A DNA stretch of 64,000 nucleotides from Pictodentalium vernedei (lineage: Eukaryota > Mollusca > Scaphopoda > Dentaliida > Dentaliidae), in the NCBI GenBank assembly GCA_031216915.1, contig CM062294.1, positions 32,813,128-32,877,127 on the forward strand, in the 5' to 3' direction. The position numbers and the translations under genes were made by a program. Shown here piece by piece: positions 31,841-41,939 of the stretch (its first letter is position 1; every line of letters starts with the position of its first letter). The notes beneath the pieces are model-generated. The model ran no database searches. It was not told where the DNA came from and worked only from the letters and a program-made list of their open reading frames with translations.

Positions 31841-32172
31841 TTAACTCCTTGCATGCTGCTGGCAGATATTCTTGCCAGGACTCGTGGGAACCCCGGGAAG
31901 TGAAGCAGTGCTTGTTTACTGTGGTAAGCTCTGTTTTACTGGTAAAAAAGGACCCAGTCACTATTTCTTGGGGTGCAAGTCCCCTAAAATAGGCAACATG
32001 GGGTATAAACGATTGACTGACCTTGACTTTATCTCCATGTTGTGGTCATGATTAGCCAATGTGCAGAAGTATGTGACCTTAAATACCAATAAATAAATAA
32101 ATAAATCCCTGCCAGGACACAAAATCTCTTGCTGCTGAAATAAGTATAATTTGGACACAATGAACTAAATCC
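31841..32172. mobile_element. TTAA family C MITE, copy 5, with nested D SINE
   Basis: TTAACTCCTTGCATGCTGCT ... TTGCCAGGAC, then a D insertion, then TGCCAGGACACAAAATCTCTTGC ... TTGGACACAATGAACTAAAT. Right half missing at a C-run. Confidence 0.82.
31882..32109 (+). mobile_element. Family D SINE-like element, copy 4 (228 bp)
   Basis: TCGTGGGAACCCCGGGAAGT ... CTGGTAAAAAAGGACCCAGTC ... TATGTGACCTTAAATACCAATAAATAAATAAATAAAT. Flanked by the perfect 9-bp duplication TGCCAGGAC (31873-31881 and 32110-32118). This fixes the full length of family D and shows it is a retroposon. Confidence 0.9.
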
Positions 32173-32184
32173 CCCCCCCCTCCC

Positions 32185-32316
32185 TCGATGAGCTCGTTCC
32201 AATGAGGGGTCACATGATATGGTTTTGTTGAAATGTTTTGAAAAATAATATTTTTTCAACTGCTGAATTTTCATATTACGCGGACAGATGCGGCCGATTC
32301 GTTGGGTAAAGGGTTA
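32185..32316. mobile_element. TTAA family A MITE, right half only
   Basis: CGATGAGCTCGTTCCAATGA ... CGATTCGTTGGGTAAAGGGTTA. It begins exactly at the palindrome centre after a C-run, as if one arm was lost. Confidence 0.8.
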
Positions 32317-32395
32317 TGAAAAATGTACATTTCAGCCCGATAGGGAATTAGTTAAATATCAAGCCAAAGATGTTCATGACGGTGGTGGGGTGGAG

Positions 32396-32419
32396 GTGGG
32401 GGGGGGGGGGGGGGGGGGC
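32396..32419. repeat. Poly-G tract
   Basis: Run of about 22 G following GGTGGGGTGGAGGTG. The frames across it are artefacts. Confidence 0.9.
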
Positions 32420-32449
32420 ATATTGCCATCCGTCCATCTGTCCACACCA

Positions 32450-32775
32450 GCAAATCAGGTTTATGTGCCTAGATGTTGGTACACAGCACTGTTATGTGTC
32501 TAGTCTGATTTATGTGACTAGCCACATAAAACTAAAACTAACAAAAAGGAGGGTTATGTGGCTAAAATGGTTTATGTGGCTACTAAATGAAACAAAGTAG
32601 GTATTATATTTTCTGGGATTTTATGTTAGGGCTAGGGAAAGGGTTCGAGTTTGGGTCAGTAAGCTGAAAGGGTAAGGGTTTGCTAGCACCCATAAATTTG
32701 ACTTAAAAAGAGTTTTTAAATTCCGCAAATATGTTAGCCACATAAACCATGATTTTAGGAATGTCCATCCCTCCA
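32450..32775. repeat. 'TTATGTGGCTA' repeat, copy 1
   Basis: Multiple TTATGTGGCTA / TAGCCACATAA motifs in both orientations, with a middle of GTTAGGGCTAGGGAAAGGGT. Related to the insertion at 55396-55815. Ends GGTTTATGTGGC / GCCACATAAACC. Confidence 0.7.
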
Positions 32776-33028
32776 TCCGTCTGTCCATCTATCCATCCAC
32801 TGCCTGCCTGCTGGTTAACCCCACAATATGTTTGATTTCTATCAGTTTTAGTCACCTCTAGGGGGTTAGATCTCTGTTTGGGATTTAACCCCACAGTGTT
32901 ATTTCTAAAATTTCTGAGTAATTGGACAAAAAAAAAACAACACAATGTTGGTTTGTACAAGTAAATAACCCCACAGAGGGGCACTATACAATACTCAATT
33001 AACAACAAATTGACACAATGTTTCAATC

Positions 33029-33180
33029 ATGTGTACATTCATCCATCCACATCCATCCATCCATCAATCCATCCATCCATCCATCCACCCATCCATCTGT
33101 CTGTCCATCTATCAGTCTGTCCCTCCACTGTCCAGCCCTCCATCTATCCATCCATCTGTTCATCCATCCATCTGCATCTG
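33029..33180. repeat. (CATC)n microsatellite
   Basis: CATCCATCCATC tract with CTGT variants. The open frames on the plus strand, rich in His, Pro, Ser and Ile, are tract artefacts. Confidence 0.95.
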
Positions 33181-33611
33181 GGGTACATTTATGTGTGGTA
33201 GACTTTGCAGGGGCATCATATGTGTCTTATAGACAAAGCTCATGTACGATTGACAAATCACAGCTTGTTCATCAACCTCCTGTGTCCATGTGCTGTACAT
33301 TCTGTTCAATTCAGTTCAATTTATTCACCCATCCTCCACTTATTGGGAAATATCGGGTCCAAATTAACATATACAAAAAACCCCAGATGTACAACAAGTA
33401 TTTTGTATACATAGTATAACTTTCAATATAACTACCTGTCAAGTCACTTTACCCATATCAGCTGTCCCAACACCCTTCCTCCCCCTAGTCCAGGTTTGGC
33501 TGCCAATGCATCAAGCTCTATATTTTGTTACATATATTATACTCTAGGTCATTAGTGGCATGCTAGGAGTACGATACAGAAAGCTATGATTGGGACTGGT
33601 ACTCTTCTGCA
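33181..33611. other. No feature seen
   Basis: No recognised repeat or gene. A plus-strand frame continues from the microsatellite to 33419 but has no domain. Confidence 0.45.
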
Positions 33612-33824
33612 TTAACCCTCTGCATTCTGATTTCAAAATGGCAAGGTTTTCAGCAGTAAATATTTCCCATAATGCAGTTTGATATTTAACCAAATATACC
33701 TTGTTTGACAGAGCTCAGTGAGGTCTGTCAAACAAGATATAATTGGTTAAATTCATAGTTAAACAAGAGAAAAGCGGAGTGATTGGAGAAAATTCTGTTG
33801 CAGTACCAGAGTGCTAGGAGTTAA
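33612..33824. mobile_element. TTAA element with family E-like core
   Basis: TTAACCCTCTGCATTCTGAT ... AGAGTGCTAGGAGTTAA. Central palindrome ACCTTGTTTGACAGAGCTC / GGTCTGTCAAACAAGATATA is nearly the family E core. It shares its right TTAA with the left TTAA of the next element. Confidence 0.78.
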
Positions 33825-34068
33825 CCCTTTAACCAATGCAGACGATATCAAAATTTATTATTTTAAATATAATTTTTTCAAATTTTTCAAAAAATTTCAA
33901 CAAAACTATATCATGTGACCCCTCGTTGGAACGAGATCAAAGAGCTCGTTCCAACGGGGGTCACATGATATGGTCTTGTTGAAAGTTTTTGAAAAATAAT
34001 ATTTTTTCAACTACTGAATTTGCATATTTCGCGGGCGGATGCGGCCGATTCGTTGGGTAAAGGGTTAA
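33821..34068. mobile_element. TTAA family A MITE, copy 7 (complete)
   Basis: TTAACCCTTTAACCAATGCA ... CGTTGGGTAAAGGGTTAA. Palindrome core GAACGAGATCAAAGAGCTCGTTC. Good reference copy for the family. Confidence 0.88.
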
Positions 34069-34616
34069 GAAAAATGCACAGTTTCGGCCCCATGGTCACA
34101 TTTGTTAAACATTGAGCCAAAGATGTTCATTTTTCTCGACTTTAAAAGTCTGTCATAAAAACAAATCAATTAAGCCAAACTTCGGCCCATTTTTAGAGTA
34201 AAACATTTGAGCATCTCTTTCCAGTTAATTCCTGATAAGATTACAATGACAGATTTGTAAAGCAGGGTTCTCACAGGGCCTTGGATTCAAGGAATGACCT
34301 TGAATTCAACAGAGTGTGGTTCAAGTACTTGAAATCAATGAAAATAGTCATGGGAGCCTTGAAAATCCTAGAATTTTTGCGAAATAAAAACGTGCTGACA
34401 ATTTGGGTAATTAACATCCTCCATCGTTGGGTACACTAGTGATAATATATCATCATCATTCATGGCAGTAAGGCCTGGAAATCCTTGAATTTGGTTGCTG
34501 TAAGGTCTTGAAAAATACTATAAAATGTCGAGAAATGATCTTGAATAGCCTCAAATTTGATCAGTCCTTGCCTGCAGGAACTCTCTAAAGATAATGTTGG
34601 CCTAAACTCTCTCCAA
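34069..34616. other. No supported gene
   Basis: AT-rich; a TTGAATTC/CTTGAAAT-rich stretch at 34280-34560 repeats CTTGAA words but no clear unit. Confidence 0.45.
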
Positions 34617-34628
34617 CTATTTCTGGAG

Positions 34629-34981
34629 GGGTGCGCGGTGGCTCAGTGGAAGACTGTTGGACTTCTATGCTAGAGGTCCTGAGTTTGATCCCTGTCTGGG
34701 ACGGCCCGTGTTGTGTCTTTGGGCAAGGTACTTCATCCTGGTCGCCTACATGGAGGCATGATGACTCTGTGCACGAAGGAGTACTACACGTCAATGCTGC
34801 TCATGACTTCAGCCGGTGTAACCCTGCTTGAGCAAAGCTTGAACAGAGTAAGAATGTTGAGAAGCTGACAGTTGCTCGTCGTTGCTCGTGGTTCACTCCG
34901 GGTACTCTGGCTTCCTCCACCCGTAAAACTGTCACGGACATGATTAGCCATTGTGCATAAGTATCTGACCTTAAACCCCAA

Positions 34982-35029
<48 letters not shown>

Positions 35030-35033
35030 AATG
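34629..35033 (+). mobile_element. tRNA-headed SINE, full length (405 bp), 12-bp TSD
   Basis: Head GGTGGCTCAGTGGAAGACTG (A-box-like) and GGTCCTGAGTTTGATCCCTG (B-box-like). Then TTGTGTCTTTGGGCAAGGTA, GTGGTTCACTCCGGGTACTC and CATGATTAGCCATTGTGC, and a long (AAAT)n tail. Perfect duplication CTATTTCTGGAG at 34617-34628 and 35034-35045. The best-defined SINE of the window and likely one of the younger, given its intact tail. Confidence 0.95.
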
Positions 35034-35045
35034 CTATTTCTGGAG

Positions 35046-35708
35046 AAAATGGGGGGGGTGCCCTCCCTGTATACCTCCCTCCAGTTCATACGTCACTGGC
35101 ATGGACTAGTTTTATCAGTAACTGAACAAAGATATTGACTGTTTTTAATAGTTGAACCGTGACATAATCTGTCTATTGTTGTTAATCACAGAGTATTGAC
35201 AATGTTTCAAGATAGATTATAGATTTATTAAAATGTGTTTGTTTGATTAGAATTGTAAAGAATAATAGAAGGACAATGTAAGAGCTTGTTCTATTCTTAT
35301 TGTTCACACAGGCTGTATTGTTTCCATGTGTTGATGGAGAGTGCTTCCTTCAATTTTATCACCAATATTTCATCACAACATTTCCTTTGTTTATATCAAC
35401 TAACTACGTCTTCTTACAACCACATTAAAATGCTCTAAGGTGTTGTACATGTGTACTATATGTAGTTATAAACACTTGTTCTGTTAGTTCAGTTAAAGGA
35501 AAAGTCATTCAGGTAATGTTGATAGTTATTATAGGCTCGGAAAATTCCAATAAATACACAGAACATCATGATGTGTGAATGTGTTCATCAGTACGATATG
35601 AGTGCCAGCACGGAAGAATAGAACGAGATTCGCATCCTTGAGTTCTATCCTTCTGAAATGGCACTCATGCCATATCGATGAATAAATTCACACTGCATGA
35701 TGTTCTGT
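35046..35708. other. No gene; one imperfect hairpin
   Basis: 35560-35700 holds ATCATGATGTGTGAATGTG ... CACACTGCATGATGTTCTG and GAGTGCCAGCACGGAAG / CTTCTGAAATGGCACTC, an imperfect palindrome around GAACGAGATTCGCATCC. Confidence 0.5.
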
Positions 35709-35920
35709 GCCAGAAAATAAGCAGACTGCCATCTGCAAAATGCATAGCAGGGTAGCATCACTAAATTTACCCTCTGTGAACCTCAGTCTGAATCAGGGTC
35801 TCAAAACTAAAACAGAAAGAGGTACCCAGAGGATAAATTGGCCCACAGTATGGGATAGCATCATCAAATTCACCCTCTGGGGACCTCATTCTGCAAATGT
35901 CAGACTTCTTATTTTCAGGC
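35709..35920 (-). mobile_element. Family I MITE, copy 2
   Basis: CCAGAAAATAAGCAGACTGC ... GGGGACCTCATTCTGCAAAT ... CTTATTTTCAGG. Terminal inverted repeat about 13 bp. Confidence 0.82.
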
Positions 35921-36598
35921 CTGCTAATCTCTGACATAGAACCCATTAATTTAAAAATTTGGTCTTTTTTGTAAAATTTGACAGTTCTTACATCTGCTTG
36001 AAATAAAAACAAAACTCCTGTTATGTACTAATTTTGACTTGAGTTTTAGAGTTGTTCCCCTTTGTCTGCAGGACATTTTTGTTTTTGTGCTAAGCGACAT
36101 GCGCAAGCCAAGCTGCGCTCTGGTATGATAAAAAACACTGAACATTTTGTTTGTTTGTGTGCACAGATAGATCACAGAAATAAAGCTGTTTAATCCTCCA
36201 GAATCTGCATCCATGGTTTATCACCCGACTCGATATACAACAACTCCGCTTTACAAATTTTCATATTTTTCGAACAGTTCCCATGTTTAAGCGGGCAGAA
36301 GAGGAGTTGTGTTAAACCTTCCAAGATAACTTATAACAGCAAAAATGTTCATCAGTTAATGATCCATATGCCTGTGCAACAAATTTATGTCTACGTCGTT
36401 CCCATGCTAGAAAAGTGAACACAGAGTGTGTGAATTTTGTACAGAATAAGACAGCACTTGTATTCAAGTTACAAAAACAGGGTGTGGGTTAAATCTGATT
36501 TTTAAATTTATCAATCAAGTTTGATGAGTAGATATTTCTTTCTGCACATGGCAAAACAAAAAGTTTCAAGTTAACCCTCGTACAGCTGATCGAAAACG
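35921..36598. other. No supported gene
   Basis: Unique-looking AT-rich DNA. Contains TTAACCCTCGTACAGCTGAT at 36571 directly before repeat K, a possible TTAA terminus. Confidence 0.45.
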
Positions 36599-36922
36599 GT
36601 ATCCAAAGTTTGCAAATTTTGCAAATAGTACCATTATTCTAGATATCACTGTGATATCACTGTGATAAAGGGTTAAATGCAACAAGCAAACTTGAACCAT
36701 AAAGTTGTCCTCCAATTAACAAGTCATCTTCCTATACTAAAATCTTTGGCATATACCACTCGCAGTATCGAGAAATGGCCTCTGGAATTAGTGCTATTAT
36801 GCTGAAAATCACAAACTTATGCCCTCTAAAGTTAAAAAACGTTTCAAGTGATTTCATTACAACATGTTAGACTCTCAATATATAGAAAATTTTATCTTCA
36901 CAGGACCGATAGTGCTCAGGAA
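36599..36922 (+). repeat. Dispersed repeat K, copy 2
   Basis: Matches 30932-31267. Two ATATCACTGTG units instead of three. Confidence 0.88.
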
Positions 36923-37129
36923 TTTTTAGAAAAAGATTCATTTTTGCTATCTTTTGGTATTCCTGAAGGGGTCATATGTTTTCACTACAATTGTAGTATG
37001 TGGAGGCACATCTTCAGATGTGTTTCAAGCTCTAGTGGCCACAAAATTTAGGTGGACAAAAAAATTAAAAAAAAACAAAAAACTTGTTTTGAGCTATAAC
37101 AATAAGTCTCACCACTGTGATGGTGAGCC

Positions 37130-37352
37130 TTAACCCTTAACCCGAGTGGTGTCTTCCATATCAGTTCAATGGCAGCAATGGGAAGAGTCCATATTCTTTA
37201 TTTGGGGGTAGACCAATTAATATTGGGGCTGCACATTGAAAATATTGATTGATCTGCAGCACACCTTCACTCAAAAGTCAACCTACTTAATGAAATTATG
37301 AAGTATCATGTTACTGGGCTGGAAAAGTGGCCTCTTGGGTTCAAAAGGTTAA
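37130..37352. mobile_element. TTAA family J element, copy 1
   Basis: TTAACCCTTAACCCGAGTGG ... CTCTTGGGTTCAAAAGGTTAA. Middle: GTAGACCAATTAATATT and GAAAATATTGATTGATCTGC form a hairpin. Three copies in the window. Confidence 0.78.
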
Positions 37353-37409
37353 AAGTCCCGCAGCTCTTGGACTATATACACGGATATTTTAATTCCCAAA
37401 TTAGAAAAA

Positions 37410-37818
37410 TACAGTTAAAATTAGAAGTCCTGTCTTTTATTACATGCCAATGCAGTCTCTCTTATGCAATACGGCGTGCAATACAGCTGTGCAATACGGA
37501 ATTCCGTATTGCACACCAACCTGTTCCAACCGGGACTTTTTTTATGCAATGCGACTGCATAAAGTACATGGTGTTTACCACCGTTGATAGAAAAGAAAAT
37601 TAGGTCAGTAGGTGCTTGGGTCATGTAATAAATACAAAACCACATGTATGTTTCAATGAGTCGTTTTGTATTCAATTCGTCAGATGTGCGTAGAAAGAAA
37701 ACGTCTCAATCTTCGGTCTCGACGTTTTCTTCCTACGCACATCTGACTCATTGAATACAAAATGACTCATTGAAACATACCAGTAGTTTTGTCTATGAAA
37801 TGCGCACAAATAGCATGT
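37410..37818. mobile_element. Family F element fragment, split by family G
   Basis: TACAGTTAAAATTAGAAGTCCTGTC (37410-37433) is the F terminus. After the G insertion the F sequence resumes as ATGAAATGCGCACAAATAGCA (37795-37815), as in the intact F copy at 41940. The rest is lost. Confidence 0.8.
37432..37794 (-). mobile_element. Family G element, copy 2 (363 bp)
   Basis: Reverse complement of 15047-15408. Nested in a family F element, which sets both ends: TTTATTACATGCCAATGC and CCAGTAGTTTTGTCT. Confidence 0.85.
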
Positions 37819-37849
37819 CTATCTGTTGGTGGCACTACGGGGGTTTTGG

Positions 37850-38110
37850 GTGGGTGATTGGGTGGTGGTGGGGGTGGGGCATTTGCCCCCCCCCCAAACA
37901 AAGGCTTTGCCCCCCCCCCCCCCCCCCCCCAACCATCTCGCATGCATTTCCATCCACCCTCACACACAAACACATTCAGTCACTCTCTCACACACATACA
38001 CACACACACACCCCTCTCTTTTTTTATTCCCATACACACTTATTCCCATACACACATTCCCATACACACATCTAGGCAGTAGAGATTCTCTCTCTCTCTC
38101 ACGCACAGAC
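37850..38110. repeat. Low-complexity C-, CA- and CT-rich tract
   Basis: GTGGTGGGGGTGGGG, two C runs (37889-37899, 37911-37930), (CA)n from 37985 and (CT)n at 38088. The frames over it are artefacts. Confidence 0.9.
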
Positions 38111-38167
38111 CCACCAGATGCGGATCCAGGATTTTTTGAAAGGAGGACCGCTAATTACCATTACATT

Positions 38168-38277
38168 TAGTCGAAACTTGGACCCAAAGTCCGTAATATA
38201 ATTTTTTGGTTTGGTACGTCCACAGGACGTACCAAACCAAAAAAGTATATTACGGACTTTGGGTCCAAGTTTGGACT
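38168..38277. repeat. 110-bp palindrome
   Basis: TAGTCGAAACTTGGACCCAA / TTGGGTCCAAGTTTGGACTA, then GTCCGTAATATA / TATATTACGGAC and GGTTTGGTACGTCC / GGACGTACCAAACC. Arms about 52 nt with three mismatches. Confidence 0.88.
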
Positions 38278-38499
38278 ACCTCATAACAAAGTAATGATAT
38301 GATCCTTTACGTATTTGCCCCCCTTCATGGGAGTCTGCCCTCCTAGTTGCCCCCCCACAAAAAAATTTCTGGCGCCGCCACTGTGTCCATCTGTGGTGAG
38401 CCTTAAAAATGAAAAAGAATACGAAACCATACTAAAACAATTGTCAGTATGCATCACACACAGACTAATTAATTGGAAGAAGTCACTATTTTTCAACTA

Positions 38500-39194
38500 T
38501 TTACCATTCTTTAATTAAATTTGTGATATCTGAATTTTGTTGGTGAGAATCAATGAAATGAAATTTCACCATCATGCCTACAGGAAAAAACAAATAGAAC
38601 TTCATAAAATCTCATGAATTTTATATTTGTGAAATTCTTCGATTCTCAGCCTTTTCTGCTATTTGTGGAAGGTTAGATCTTTGCAAATATTAATCTTTTT
38701 GTAAAAAATGAGCTCTGTTACTGTAGTGCCGACATACTTAGGTAAAATTCACATTTATGTGTAGTAACAATGGCAGTTGAGAGGTATTGGCGGCCCCCTG
38801 GTGCTGGGGATGATAGGAGCACTGGGCTAAACATTGTTCTTATATTTTTTTTTTTATTCCAGTACTTTGGGGAAACCGATTTCTCATTTCACACAGTACA
38901 GTCGGTGTGGAATGGTCAAACTCCATGCGTGGGCACTGTTGCCCACGGGTGCTTTTCTCAGTCAATAATTGTCAGCAAATATTCAATTAAAGAAGCACCA
39001 CGTCGTACCCAATGCTTCATTCATTGAAAATTTGATGGAGATTCCATTGTTTTTTGTCAGAAATTCACAGTTAACACATGTGTAGAAACATTGCCCACGC
39101 AGGGATTTTGATCTTTCCACGATAACCGTACTGTACATATCTTTATAAGACTGTCTGGTGTGTGTAATAGCTCCTACACAAATTGCCTATAAGG
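38500..39194. other. No supported gene
   Basis: A 67-bp imperfect inverted repeat surrounds GTGCCGACATACTTAGG weakly, and TGGGCACTGTTGCCCACGG (38931-38949) is a small hairpin. No domain in the 85-codon frame at 38770-39027. Confidence 0.45.
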
Positions 39195-39949
39195 TACAGT
39201 AAAACCTGTCTTGAGAGACCACTGTCTTGAGAGACCACCTGTCTTGAGAGACCACATCTACCAGGCACCGATTGGTTTTACTCTATAATGGACATGCTAT
39301 GGGAGACTATTTGTCTTGAGAGACCACTGTGACCTGGTACCAACTTGTATTTTTATGCCATAATGGACCTGTCTTGAGAGACCCCCCCCTTTGAAGACTG
39401 AAACCCTGACAAAAACTTTTTACCTGTTCTGGAATTGGAAAATCCATTGTGGTTATACTAACATAATTAAAAGTATTAAAAGCTCTTAATTGGGTTTCAA
39501 TTGCTAACTCATTACAGATTGAGATGTTTTTATAAGACCCCTGTGAGAAGATCAGGATTATTGCTGAATAAACAATTTCATACATACCTGAAATGTGACA
39601 GATAGGAATAAAAATAAATTTCTGTTGAAAATCTTTTTGTAACAAATTGAAATGGACTGTTATAAAAATTATAAAAATAAATTAGTGTTGAAAATCTTCA
39701 ATGAAGATTTTCAACACTAATTTATTTTTATAATTTTTATAACAGTCCATTTCAATTTGTTACAAAAACTTCATAAAAAGAACAACTACAAAGTAATTAC
39801 AAAAATCCATTCTTCTCCATTTCTGAATTTTGTGGTTGGTTATTCACTGACTTGAGAAAACCTGAAACCTGTTATGAGAGACCACCTGTCTTGAGAGACC
39901 ACTTTTGTTTGGCCCAAAGGGTTGGTCTCTCAAGACAGGTTCTACTGTA
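39195..39949. mobile_element. pogo-like element with perfect internal palindrome (755 bp)
   Basis: TACAGTAAAACCTGTCTTGAG ... CTCAAGACAGGTTCTACTGTA: terminal inverted repeat starting with TACAGT and TA at both ends. TCTTGAGAGACCAC is repeated subterminally at both sides (five times at the left, twice at the right), a pattern of transposase-binding sites. The inside holds a palindrome at 39634-39768. A 112-codon minus-strand frame (39645-39307) shows no transposase motif. Confidence 0.85.
39634..39768. repeat. Perfect palindrome, 67-nt arms, 1-nt centre
   Basis: Left arm 39634-39700 ends GTGTTGAAAATCTTCA; the centre A is 39701; right arm 39702-39768 begins TGAAGATTTTCAACAC. I found no mismatch in the arms by reading. 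Confidence 0.92.
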
Positions 39950-40064
39950 TTAATATTGGAGCTGTATTTAGGGTTAATCACTCAATGGTCAAGGTCACTG
40001 TTGACCGGTAGAGTACTGGAAGCCCATATTTAGGCTTTATTCTGAAGTGCTGGTACTACAATTT

Positions 40065-40215
40065 AAAGGCTTCATATTCTGTGGACGTGCTTCATATTAT
40101 CTTTGAGGTGAAATTATTTTATCTGTTAGGATTTGCCTTGTTACAATTTATGGGAGAGTGGCACTCTCCCATAAATTCTAACAAGCCAAAGAAGCACGAA
40201 GAAATTTTAAGGACC
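40065..40215. repeat. Palindrome element
   Basis: TTACAATTTATGGGAGAGTG / CACTCTCCCATAAATTCTAAC, with outer GGCTTCAT...GAAGCACGAAG arms. Resembles the hairpin of the 757-bp element (GGAGAGTGCC core). Confidence 0.7.
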
Positions 40216-40261
40216 AAAAATAATTTAGTACTCTTAATAGATTTTGGTTCCCATGAAAGAA

Positions 40262-40533
40262 TCTAGTTTCCTTATGCAGTACCCAGAGAATACCACTGAG
40301 CAACGGCGAGTAACTGTCAGCTCCCCCACCCAAGAAGGGTTTGCATTGGTTGCAGACAGGTGCATCATCAACGTGCAGAACACAATAGTACACAATGCCA
40401 CCGTGCCCACAAGTGGACAATGGGGGTGAAGTGTCTTGCCCAAGGGTACAACGCGGTAGCCGCAGGTGGGATTTGAACTGAGGACCTTTCGACTTGCAGC
40501 CTGCATCTCTACCTCTGAGCTGCCACGCCTCCA
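40262..40533 (-). mobile_element. tRNA-headed SINE, 3'-truncated
   Basis: Minus strand. Head at the right: GCGTGGCAGCTCAGAGGTAG and GGTCCTCAGTTCAAATCCC. The body runs to AGTGGTATTCTCTGGGTACT and stops at about 40262 without tail. Confidence 0.85.
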
Positions 40534-40558
40534 TCATGAGTACTGGACGTTTACTGAC

Positions 40559-40634
40559 CAGGTATGGCGTCATGTGAGGCGAACACGGCAGAGCCTAATA
40601 TTGATCATGCTGAGCCTTACATGATGCCATACCT
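40559..40634. repeat. Hairpin with 20-nt imperfect arms
   Basis: CAGGTATGGCGTCATGTGAG / CTTACATGATGCCATACCTGG. The loop contains AATATTGATCATGCTGAG. Confidence 0.7.
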
Positions 40635-40828
40635 GGAAAATAAACCTCCTGACTCAGAATTTGGAGGTTGCATATCAGATGGCAATAATCCCAACACCTG
40701 TATTCAAATTAAAGTCAATTTTCTAGAGAAATTGGTGTCAAGGTCCTCAAACGATCCAAACAAAACTTATGACAAACTCACACTTATTTACAACTACCCG
40801 ATATCCCTGTGCTGTTCACTAATATTCA

Positions 40829-41181
40829 ACTGGTGGGCTCATTGGTTCAGTAGGTAGAGATGCAGGCTGCGAGCTGAGAGGTTCTCGGTTCGATTCCCAC
40901 TTGCTGCAACCATGTTGCGTCCTTGGGCATGACACTTCAACCCCATTACTCACGTGAGGACAGGGTGGCGTTGTGTACTAAGGTGTACTGCACATCGATG
41001 GTGCACTTGTCTTCAACCAGTGCTAATCCTGTTTGTGTGGTATTAGTACATTGGGAGTCTGACCGTTCGCAGTTGCTCGGTGGTTCTCGCCGGGTATTCC
41101 GTCTTACTCCACCAGTAAAACTGTCCGACACGAGGAGATCCTGGCTGTCGAAAAGTGTCGTTAAACCTAAATAAATAAATT
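40829..41181 (+). mobile_element. tRNA-headed SINE with well-kept B box
   Basis: GGGCTCATTGGTTCAGTAGG, then GAGAGGTTCTCGGTTCGATTCCC, the clearest tRNA-like B box of the window. Body TGCGTCCTTGGGCATGACAC; 3' end GTCGTTAAACCTAAATAAATAAAT (variant type as at 26048 and 62431). Confidence 0.9.
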
Positions 41182-41494
41182 ATTTTATCAAATGACTCGT
41201 CCGTTTTGTTCACCTTAAAACATTTGATATTTTGCTTTCATATTAATCAGTGATAAATAAAGCCTTCCGTCGATTTCATTGGTCAGTTTCAAAACTAGAC
41301 AATTTGATTGGCTGAACAAAATAAAACTGGGCCACATTTTCATAATTTGCATAATTAGAGTTGGGAGCTTTCATTGGTCAATTTCAAAACTGGTCAATTT
41401 GATTGGCTAAACAAAATACAACTGGGGCACATTTGCATAATTTCAGTAGGGAGAATTTACGTTATCTGTCCTATTTCGGGTGGGTTATAGTGTA

Positions 41495-41695
41495 TTAATC
41501 TTTTACCTACAAGAAAAACGCCATTCATTTTTTTTTATATTTTACTTTTTGCTTCCAAAACATAGGTTATGACCCCTTATTGGAACGAGCTTGACAGGTC
41601 ATAGGTCATAACCTATGTTTTGGAAGCAAAAAATGAAACTTTTTAGTTATACGTGGATGCTTTTTCCAAGTGCCGTCTGCAACTCAAGTTAGAGA
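41495..41695. mobile_element. TTAA family B MITE, copy 6 (decayed)
   Basis: TTAATCTTTTACCTACAAGA at the left; core CCAAAACATAGGTTATGACC / GGTCATAACCTATGTTTTGG is well kept although both ends are degraded. Confidence 0.75.
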
Positions 41696-41734
41696 GTCCT
41701 ACTAAGTGGCTAATTTGTGCGTGTGTGTGTCATA

Positions 41735-41885
41735 TGATAAATAGAATATGAAATGAGTGTTTTTGTCATATAATATTTATGAAACTCGTCCGAATTTTCC
41801 GTTTGGGCTCGCCAAAATGGAAAATTCTTAGACTTGTTTCATAAATATTATATGAGAAAAACACTCATTCCATATCCTCTATATA
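41735..41885. repeat. Palindrome, ~65-nt arms
   Basis: GGATATGGAATGAGTGTTTT is the complement of AAAACACTCATTCCATATCC, with ATATAATATTTATGAAAC / GTTTCATAAATATTATAT inside and a loop of CCGTTTGGGCTCGCC. Confidence 0.82.
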
Positions 41886-41939
41886 ACTTCACCTAAACTG
41901 CATATAAGGTGTTGTGATTGGGATTCCTTTTGGGGCCAG

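Noticed and set aside
33010-33419. His/Pro/Ser-rich plus-strand frames
   Set aside because: They read a (CATC)n microsatellite in three frames.
40564-40857. 97-codon frame as a gene
   Set aside because: Begins in a hairpin arm and ends in a SINE head; no recognisable domain.
40829-40905. tRNA gene
   Set aside because: A and B boxes are present but no cloverleaf with acceptor stem could be drawn, and a SINE body follows.
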